Part shown: one piece after another, positions 1 through 6,927 of the stretch | Layout of the letters: each line of letters starts with the position of its first letter | Position numbering within the stretch: the first letter of the stretch is position 1 | From: DATLZU01 sp051293835 | Lineage (GTDB): Bacteria; Nitrospirota; Nitrospiria; Nitrospirales; Nitrospiraceae | Assembly (NCBI GenBank): GCA_051293835.1 | Contig: JBPKMA010000006.1 | Coordinates: 1-64,000 of the forward strand | Length of the DNA stretch: 64,000 nt | Reading direction: 5' to 3' | Notes under the pieces: generated by a model | Database searches by the model: none | Told to the model about the DNA's origin: nothing | What the model saw: only the letters and a program-made list of their open reading frames with translations | Made by a program: the position numbers and the translations under genes

Positions 1-1217
1 ACGGTCTGATCGCCGAAATGGATCGAACGCTCAAGTTTCCGGGGGTGACCAACGCGTGGACGATGCCGATCAAGAACCGGGTGGATATGCTGACGACGGG
101 CATCCGCACGCCGGTCGGCATCAAGATCTTCGGCTCGGACCTCAAAGCCATCGAGCGGATTGGGCGGCAGGTGGAAATGGTTGCGAGAGAAGTACCAGGG
201 ACCCGCAGCGTGTACGCTGAGCGGGTGACGGGCGGGTACTTTCTTGATTTCGAGATCAACCGGGAGGAGATCGCGCGTTACGGTCTCAAGGTGATGGACG
301 TCGGGCGGATCATCGAGTCCGCCATCGGCGGCGAGAACATCGCGACCACAATTGAAGGGCGCGAGCGGTACCCGATCAATGTCCGCTACCTGCGGGAGCT
401 GCGCGACGATCCGGAGAAGCTCAAGCGGGTCCTTGTCACGACGCCGAGTGGGATCCAGGTGCCGCTCGCGCAGCTTGCCGCGCTCCGCTTCGTGAGTGGG
501 CCGCCGATGATCCGCGACGAGAACGGGCGGCTTGCGGCCTATGTCTATGTCGATATGGCCGGGCGGGATCTCGGCGGCTACGTGGAGGACCTCAAGCGCG
601 CGGTCGAAAAAACGATCGAGCTGCCGCCGGGCTACACGATCGCCTGGTCTGGGCAGTACGAGTTCATGCAACGGGTGCGGGAACGGCTGGAGGTTGTGGT
701 GCCGCTGACCTTGCTGATTATCTTCGTGGTCTTCTACCTGACGTTCCGGTCTGTCGCCGAAACGCTCATGGTCATGCTGGGTGTGCCGCTTGCGCTGGTT
801 GGCGCAATCTGGTATCTGGCCGTGCTGGAGTACAACATGAGCGTTGCGGTCTGGGTGGGGATCATCACCGTCGTCGGCACCGCGGCCGAAACGAGTGCGG
901 TGATGCTTGCCTATCTGAACGAGGCCTGCGCCCGCCGTAAGGCAGCAGGCGGGTTGAAAACTCTGGAGGATCTCTTGGATACCGTCCATCTCGGCGCGGT
1001 GGAGCGCATCCGGCCCATGACGATGATCGGCTTGGTGGACGTGCTGGGGTTGGTCCCCGTCATGCTGGCGACGGGGACCGGCGCGGACGTGATGAAGCGG
1101 GTTGCAGCGCCGCAGGTGGGCGGTGTGCTCTCGGCCATGCTTCTGACCCTGTTCGTGATTCCGGCAGCGTATGCGATGTGGCGGTGGCGAGTCGAGACGC
1201 GAGGCGAAGGGCTCTAA
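1..1217 (+). CDS. CusA-like heavy-metal RND efflux pump, C-terminal part
   Basis: Inner-membrane permease of the HME-RND family, which exports monovalent or divalent metal ions across the envelope together with a periplasmic adaptor and a TolC-like channel. The open frame enters from before the window (codon phase begins at base 3), so only about 400 C-terminal residues are seen. Visible are the family signature TPVGIKIFG, the periplasmic porter region and the second membrane half, including VVVPLTLLIIFVVFYLTF and the final MLLTLFVIPAAYAMWRW. The stretch after RPMTM is unusual in carrying IGLVDVLGLVPVM rather than the usual helix, but the frame is open to the stop. This copy looks functional in the part seen, unlike the second pump downstream. 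The metal substrate cannot be deduced because the N-terminal half is missing. Confidence 0.9.
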   Translation, partial: GLIAEMDRTLKFPGVTNAWTMPIKNRVDMLTTGIRTPVGIKIFGSDLKAIERIGRQVEMVAREVPGTRSVYAERVTGGYFLDFEINREEIARYGLKVMDVGRIIESAIGGENIATTIEGRERYPINVRYLRELRDDPEKLKRVLVTTPSGIQVPLAQLAALRFVSGPPMIRDENGRLAAYVYVDMAGRDLGGYVEDLKRAVEKTIELPPGYTIAWSGQYEFMQRVRERLEVVVPLTLLIIFVVFYLTFRSVAETLMVMLGVPLALVGAIWYLAVLEYNMSVAVWVGIITVVGTAAETSAVMLAYLNEACARRKAAGGLKTLEDLLDTVHLGAVERIRPMTMIGLVDVLGLVPVMLATGTGADVMKRVAAPQVGGVLSAMLLTLFVIPAAYAMWRWRVETRGEGL

Positions 1218-1294
1218 ACGAAAGATGACCGCGCGGTGGCTCTCCCTTGGCTCGCGCTTGATGACATCGCTCAGCGGATTAGAATGGGCCCGAG

Positions 1295-1594
1295 ATGATT
1301 TCCAAACCGTTCACCCGTCTCGTCGTCATCGGGTGGATCCTGCTGCTAGGTGTTCAGTTGACTGGCTTGAGTTGTCTCGATGAATGGCGCGGCCTTGCGC
1401 CCCATGCTTCGCCAACGCTGTCAAATCGGTCCCCTGCAGAACCGGTGAACCTAGGTCAGCCAAACGAGGATGGCTGTCTCTGCCATCTGGCTTTTCTGTC
1501 TGTCCCCCAGGCTGTACCCGAAGGGGGCTGTCCTATCTGCCGTTTCATCTTCTGCTCGGTCGGTAACACCCAGCCGAAGCAGGTACTTCATTAA
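1295..1594 (+). CDS. Small secreted Cys-rich protein, possibly frameshifted
   Basis: A 99-residue product with a hydrophobic N-terminus (residues about 8-26, VVIGWILLLGVQL followed by a Cys), consistent with a signal peptide or a single membrane anchor. The mature part contains DGCLCHLAFLSVP and later CPICRF, so Cys pairs could bind metal. It sits 78 bases after the CusA-like gene in the same direction, and I infer it belongs to the same metal-resistance operon. I do not recognise a named family. The last 30 residues are rich in Cys and basic residues and read less like a natural C-terminus, so a frameshift near 1530 is possible. Confidence 0.45.
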   Translation: MISKPFTRLVVIGWILLLGVQLTGLSCLDEWRGLAPHASPTLSNRSPAEPVNLGQPNEDGCLCHLAFLSVPQAVPEGGCPICRFIFCSVGNTQPKQVLH

Positions 1595-1704
1595 CCCACA
1601 CCCAGCCGTGCGTGGTGGCATCCAGCGTGTTTCGCGCGGCACATCGCGGCCGCGGTACCTCTGTGGTTGCTTCCCTGGCCGTGTGGGGGCGACATCGAGA
1701 GGCG

Positions 1705-2682
1705 ATGGCTGTGGCGAGGACAGATGGAAATGGTTTCACTACATCTCGAATTTTGCAGTGTATGAGCATGATCGCTCTCTGTGGGATGCTAGGAGGCTGT
1801 ATCAGGCTAGGCAGACTTCCGGCTTCTTTGATGGCTTCTCCCCTGAAAGTCGTAGTGGGGCCGGTGATCCTAGAGGTACCGCACACCAAGAGTACGCAGA
1901 TTCACTCGTTTGAAGAGGCCTCTTCCCCGGAGATTGATCCCGTTCTTCTTGCTCAGATGGCGGAAGAGATTCAGATTACGGCCCAGCGTTTTCTCACGGA
2001 GCACCTCGCGCGCCACAGCGGAATCATGGTGGTGCCTTTTGATGAAACCTGCCGGCTGCTGGCCGATCTTGCCCCTGCTGGGGATCCGTTCACCGAGGAT
2101 CAAATCCGCGCGCTTGGTCATCAGACCGGCGCCGATATCGTGGTGACCGGACTCATCCATGAGTACGGGGCAGTCCGGTGGCAGTATTGGATGACCGGCT
2201 GGCTGCTACACGTCTCGGCGTGGACGACTGCCATCGGGGTTGCCACTGCATGGAATCCCGCAGCTATCGGGGCGTTTCTCGACGTTGACGCGACCACCGA
2301 CTTTCCGATCTGGTACGGAGGAGCGGAGATATTCGGCTGGGTGTTGCGGCCCGTCCGCGTTCACCTGGATGCGTTTCAACTGAAGCCCTGTGAGGGGCCA
2401 GTCTGGTCCGACGATGCACTCAGGGTCAGGGTCCCAGGCAAAGCCTTGACGGAGTATTCACCGGAAGCACAAAAGCGGGAAGCAGCGCAAGTGGAGGCTA
2501 ATCTGAACCGAGCCTTGGCGGAACTTGCAGAAACCGCGAGAGAGAAATTGGCGCTTCGAGTCTGCATGGAGGATGGGCGACCGGAGAAGATTCGCGGTTT
2601 CTACCTTAATAGGTACCCACGGAGGACAGATGATGAATTGTCAGAAGGCAAGCGTGAACCGGTCGGAGGGAGAAGAGGTTAG
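1705..2682 (+). CDS. Envelope lipoprotein, CsgG/LpoB-like fold suspected
   Basis: About 325 residues from the ATG at 1705, chosen because it gives a compact type II signal peptide with an Arg in the n-region, a hydrophobic core and the lipobox LGGC. A GAGAGG ribosome site lies just upstream. The ORF is open back to a GTG at 1612. The product should be a lipid-anchored periplasmic or outer-membrane protein. The middle contains a segment ending GADIVVTGLIHEYG, the pattern seen in CsgG/LpoB-type lipoproteins, where a TolB-like alpha/beta domain precedes the phrase about detecting a novel identifier. The C-terminal third has a predicted helical segment rich in Ala, Glu and Arg. No catalytic residues are apparent. 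It follows the metal-efflux genes but has no clear functional tie to them. The family assignment is inference from the fold pattern. Confidence 0.6.
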   Translation: MAVARTDGNGFTTSRILQCMSMIALCGMLGGCIRLGRLPASLMASPLKVVVGPVILEVPHTKSTQIHSFEEASSPEIDPVLLAQMAEEIQITAQRFLTEHLARHSGIMVVPFDETCRLLADLAPAGDPFTEDQIRALGHQTGADIVVTGLIHEYGAVRWQYWMTGWLLHVSAWTTAIGVATAWNPAAIGAFLDVDATTDFPIWYGGAEIFGWVLRPVRVHLDAFQLKPCEGPVWSDDALRVRVPGKALTEYSPEAQKREAAQVEANLNRALAELAETAREKLALRVCMEDGRPEKIRGFYLNRYPRRTDDELSEGKREPVGGRRG

Positions 2683-2749
2683 CGATCGATCCGCACTTTC
2701 ACGGCGGCCTATGGTTCGGGCAAGTGTGGAGGGATAGCGGCTCCCTCGT

Positions 2750-3190
2750 GTGCCGAGCCTTTCGATGCTCTTGTCGGCGCTGTTGCTCGGATCGATCGGT
2801 TATGGACTGAGTCTGGTGTTGGACATGCATGCCTTGTGGATATTGGGAGCCGCCCGAGAAGCGAGCTATTCTGCCACGGTGCCCTTCATCGGTGCGGTCG
2901 CTGCAGTTCCGATCTTAGGCGAGCGGTGGGGAACGAGTGAAGGTCTGGCCACCGTGTTGATGGCTGCGGGTCTGTTTCTTTTGCTCCGGGAGCGCCATAG
3001 CCACGAACATGCTCATCACGAGTTGGAGCACGATCATGCTCACGTGCAGGGCAAGCATCACGAGCATGGGCACGACCATGCTGTGATTGGACAGCCGCAT
3101 GCGCATCTGCACCGGCATCCGCCCCTGGTGCACGATCATCCCCATGTGTCCGCCGAGCTTCACCATCGTCACGGCTATGGGTGGGTCGCT
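2750..3190 (+). pseudogene. EamA/DMT transporter, 5'-truncated, with His-rich tail
   Basis: The frame encodes only the last three or four membrane helices of an EamA (drug/metabolite) transporter, followed by the long histidine-rich cytoplasmic tail typical of one branch of that family: runs such as HEHAHHELEHDHAHV and HHEHGHDH between about 2997 and 3180. The family normally has ten helices, so more than half the gene is missing at the 5' end. The usual stop after HHRHG is also absent, and the frame runs straight into unrelated sequence. The His-rich tail suggests metal binding, in keeping with the location between two metal-efflux pumps. It is a remnant unless translated from the GTG at 2750 as a truncated protein. 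Confidence 0.8.
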
Positions 3191-3428
3191 CGTATTGCAC
3201 GGACAATCAGATACTCCTCCACAACCGTGACGGCCACATTGCGTGGTATTGGGGCTCTAGGCTCTATTGGCCTTGCGTTGTTCCCTGGGTCATTAGGGCC
3301 TTTGCCGGGCACCGCGAAGGCCGGATCACGGTCTTGTTGGGGGAAGCCGGGTCACGGGCGCGAGTTTTCCAGGAATACCACAAGATTCCTGGGAGATCGT
3401 GAAGACGTCCTTGCCCTGCCGCGAAAAA

Positions 3429-3745
3429 GCGATGATGCTGCCTGGTGGTCGTTCGCGCTCACTCCGAAGAGCCTGCGCCTTTGCCAGGCTGGTATGGCTG
3501 ATCGGTCTACTGATGAGTTGTGGCAGAAAGGAAAACGAAGCTTCCGGCGCGAAGTCCGCCCCGACCACGGGCCTTCCGGAATCTTGCGCGTGAAACGTGA
3601 CGAGATCGTGCGGGCGGGGATTGAAGTCTATCCCGTGACCCGTGGCGAATTCCGCTTATATCGGGAATTCCCCGCCACTGTCCAACCCAACGCAAATGAG
3701 TTAGCGGAAGTCACGTCGCTGATTCACGGACGCGTGAATGTCGAC
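3429..3745 (+). pseudogene. CusB-like RND periplasmic adaptor, N-terminal remnant
   Basis: An N-terminal lipoprotein signal with lipobox LLMSC (in the frame starting at 3399) is followed, after a frameshift near 3590, by EVYPVTRGEFRLYREFPATV and NELAEVTSLIHGRV, the start of the barrel-sandwich/HlyD region of a CusB-type membrane-fusion adaptor. Only about 100 of the usual 350-400 residues remain. At about 3745 the frame switches without a break into CusA-like pump sequence, so a deletion has removed most of the adaptor gene and the first part of the pump gene. The intact gene would have encoded the periplasmic link between pump and outer-membrane channel. Confidence 0.8.
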
Positions 3746-5760
3746 TCCGGCGGCAACGTGCTCACGCGCCACGCGGAACGGGCGATCGTGCGCGGCTTGG
3801 GCCTGGTGACCTCCGTCGCCGATATCAAGAACATCGTCGTCAAAGAGGCCGGCGGCACGCCGGTGTTCGTGCGCGATGTGGCGGAGGTGCGGATCGAGCG
3901 CGCCATGCGGCACGGTGCAGCCGTGCTCAACGGAGAGCGCGAAGTGGTCGCCGGGATTGTGCTCATGCTCCGCGGCGGCAACGCGCGGGAGATCGTGCAC
4001 GCGGTGAAGGAGAAAATCGAAACCCTGCACCGTGAGAATGCGTTGCCGGGAGGCCGGCGGATTGTGCCGTTCTACGACCGTATCGAGTTGCTCACTGCTG
4101 CCGCCAACACGGCGCGGGATGCGCTGATCGATGGCGCTTCCTGGTCGGCCTGGTGTTCTGCCTGTTCCAGGGCCACGTCCGCAGCGCGACCGTGGTGACC
4201 GTGCTCGTGACGGTGACGCTCTCGCCGGTGTTGGCCTTCATGGTCCTGCGCGGAGATCACATGCGTGAGATGCGGCTCACGCAGTGGATGAAGCAGCGGT
4301 ACCTGCCCGTGCTCTGCTAGATGCTGCGGCATCGCGTCGGAGTGTTGAGCGAGGCGGTCTCCTTGTTGACGCTCAGCCTCCTCTAGTGCCCTTCGTGGGA
4401 CGAGCGTTCATTCCGATCCTGGCGAAGGCGCCCTCATGCTCCAGATCATGCGGCTGCCGAGTGTATCCTTGAGGAAGTCCATGGAGATTGAGAAACGCGC
4501 ACAACGAACCATGCTGCAGTTTCTGGAAGTGCGCCTCGCGGTGAGCAAGATTGGCCGGTCCGAAATCGCCAATGCGCCGGAAGAGCCGAACGAAAGCGAC
4601 CCAATCGTCTTGTTGCACCCGCGGAAAACATGGACCACCGCCAAGCCCCCCCAATGGGGTCTTGTAGATGCGATTCGCCGGCGGCTGGCCGATATTCCGG
4701 GCAGTTCGGTCCTCATGAGCCAGCCGATCCAGGAGCGCGTCGATGAGCTGATCTCCGGCATCCGGACCGAACGCGCGATCAAGCTGTTCGGCGACGACCT
4801 GACCGGGCTCAAGCAGAGAGCGGGCGAAATCGCAGATCTCATGCGCACGGTGCGGGGCGTGCAGGATCTCAAGGTGGAACAGATCGCCGGCCAGCCGGAT
4901 CTCACCGTGAAGATTGACCGGCAAAGAAGCGCCCGGTATGGGACCAATATCGCCGATATCCACGAAATTATCACCACGGCCATCGGCGGGAGGCCCGCGA
5001 CCCACGTGTATGAGGGCGAATGCCGGTTTGAACTCCTCTCAGATTTTCGGAAGCGTATCGCAACAGCGCGAAGGCCATTGGCGAGAGTCACGTCAAAGCG
5101 GCCTCCGGCGCGCCGATCCCGCTGAGCAAGCTGGCAACCATTGAGATGCAGGGAGGACCGACACGCATCAGCCGCGAGCAGGTGCGCCGCCGCATCTCTA
5201 TCGGATTCAATGTCGTGGGCCGTGGCATCGAGAGCGTGGTGGATGAGGGGCGGCGCAAATTGGCGAGGGAGCTGCGGCTGCCGCAAGGCTATGTCGTGAC
5301 ATGGGGCGGCGCCTTTTGAAAACATGGAGTGGGCCGACGCGCACCTAACGGTAGTGGTGCCGATCACGCTGGGCCTGCTTCTTTTCCTCTTGTTCCTCGC
5401 GTTCTGCTTGTGGAAATATGCGGTGCGGACATGCTCAATCTGCCCTTTTCGCTGATCGGCGTCGTCTCGCTGTGGCTCACCGGCCAGTACCTGAGCATGC
5501 CGGCCTCCGTCGGCTTCATCGAACTGTTCGGCCTGGCGGTGGGGAACGGGATCGTGCTGGTGTCCTACAGGTCAGCTCCGGCGCGAAGGGCGGTCGACGA
5601 ACCAGGCGATTCTCGCTGGCTGCACATTGCGGCTTTGGTCGTTCATGATGACGATGATGACGACGCTGCTCCGGTTCCTGCTGCTTGCGGTTGCGCAGGG
5701 CATCGGGGCCGAAGTGTAGCGGCCGGTGGCGACCGTGGTGATCGGCGGGCTTTTGAAGAC
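3746..5760 (+). pseudogene. Second CusA-like HME-RND pump, broken by deletions and frameshifts
   Basis: Pieces of a CusA-like pump follow in the right order but in different frames: porter-domain sequence with GGTPVFVRDVAEVRIERA (3850-3905), the first membrane region with FYDRIELL (to about 4120), a fragment with MSQPIQERVDELISGIRTER (4720-4780), ELRLPQGYVVTWGGAF (5270-5318), NLPFSLIGVVSLWLTGQYLS (5433-5490), and last RPVATVVIGGLL with an in-frame stop just before it (about 5718-5755). At least five frame changes and several stops are needed to connect them, and the N-terminal 190 or so residues are gone. The intact homologue at the start of the window shows what the complete protein looks like. 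The gene cannot make a working pump. Confidence 0.88.
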
Positions 5761-5899
5761 GCTGCACGCGGGCAAACCGAACGTGTCGGCGTGGAAACTG
5801 CGGCTGTCGGAGCAAAAGAGCCGAGATGTACTGACCTATGTCTGGTCGCTCGCTCGGTGAACGGCGCGTGCGACTCCCCGCTCAGCAGGACGTGTTTCG

Positions 5900-6913
5900 A
5901 TGTGGATGACATGGGGGCTCTTCGCGCTGAGCGCCGTGACGATCGTGATCGCCGGCACCAAGCTCTCGCAATACGGCGATCGGATCGCCGAGTTGACGGA
6001 ATTGGGTCGGTTATGGATCGGCGTGCTGCTGATGGCCGCCGCCACGTCCTTGCCGGAAGTCTTCACGACCATGAGCGCGGGTCTGCTGAAGGCGCCGGAC
6101 CTGGCGGCCGGCGACCTGTTTGGCGCCGGTATGAGCAATATGCTGACGTTGGGGCTGATCGATTTGCTTCACCGGAAAAAGCGGGTTTGGCAGCAGGCCG
6201 CGTTCGAACACACGCTGGTCGCGTCCCTGGCGATGGTTCTGACCGGACTGGCTGCGTTTCTCGTGTTGCTGAAGCCCGATATCGAACATGCAGGGATCGG
6301 CCTCAGCAGCGTGTTGCTGTTGATGATCTACGTCCTCGGCATGCGGGTCGTCTTTTGCCAGGAAGATGTCAAGCGCCGCCAGCGCGAACAGGAGGCGGTT
6401 GTGGAAGCGGTGGTGCTCGCTGCGGATGGTCCAGTTGGCAGGCGAGCGGCGCTCCGGCGGGCTTCCGCGGGGTTCGCGGTTGCCACGCTGGCCTTGCTGG
6501 TGGCCGCGCCAATCCTGGCCGGTTCCGCTCGGGAGATTGCCGAACAGACTGGTGTGAGCGCGACATACATCGGCACGTCGCTGGTGGCGATGACCACCTC
6601 TTTGCCCGAGTTGGTGACCTCGTTGGCGGCCGTGCGCCTGGGGGCGTTCGATCTGGCCGTTGGTAACCTCTTCGGGAGCAACGCCTTCAACATGGCGGCC
6701 TTCTTTTTCGCTGACGCGGCCTTTCGCGAAGGGCCGCTGCTGAGCGCGGTCGATTCCGCGCACGCGCTGACGGCCCTGTGGAGTATCCTGCTGATGAACA
6801 TTGGACTCATGGGCATCATGTATCGGGTGGAAAGACGCTATCTCCTGATTGATCCTGACAGCATGGCGATGATCGTCGGCTATTTTCTCGGACTGTGGCT
6901 TCTGTTTCGGTAG
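5900..6913 (+). CDS. Sodium/calcium exchanger family protein (CaCA)
   Basis: Inner-membrane cation exchanger of the Ca2+/cation antiporter family, which couples Ca2+ movement to Na+ or H+. The 337-residue product has the expected two homologous halves of about five helices each. Each half carries an alpha-repeat: AATSLPEVFTTMSAGLLKAP with GDLFGAGMSN (about residues 50-75) and VAMTTSLPELVTSLAAVRLG with GNLFGSNAFN (about residues 230-260). The two conserved acidic residues in SLPE are the predicted ion ligands. The hydrophilic loop between the halves is short (CQEDVKRRQREQE). It is followed within 15 bases by a Ca2+-type P-type ATPase gene, suggesting one transcription unit devoted to Ca2+ handling. 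Confidence 0.92.
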   Translation: MWMTWGLFALSAVTIVIAGTKLSQYGDRIAELTELGRLWIGVLLMAAATSLPEVFTTMSAGLLKAPDLAAGDLFGAGMSNMLTLGLIDLLHRKKRVWQQAAFEHTLVASLAMVLTGLAAFLVLLKPDIEHAGIGLSSVLLLMIYVLGMRVVFCQEDVKRRQREQEAVVEAVVLAADGPVGRRAALRRASAGFAVATLALLVAAPILAGSAREIAEQTGVSATYIGTSLVAMTTSLPELVTSLAAVRLGAFDLAVGNLFGSNAFNMAAFFFADAAFREGPLLSAVDSAHALTALWSILLMNIGLMGIMYRVERRYLLIDPDSMAMIVGYFLGLWLLFR

Positions 6914-6927
6914 CGGAGAGCGGACGC

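Noticed and set aside
3180..3400. Possible gene between the EamA tail and the CusB-like remnant
   Set aside because: Short frames exist but no translation resembles a protein family and no ribosome site is present.
4408..5367. Long minus-strand frame of 319 codons
   Set aside because: It is antisense to the broken CusA-like gene, has no family resemblance or ribosome site, and reflects the GC-rich codon pattern.
6011..6763. Minus-strand frame of 250 codons
   Set aside because: It is a shadow of the sodium/calcium exchanger gene; the translation is rich in His, Gln and Arg and resembles nothing known.
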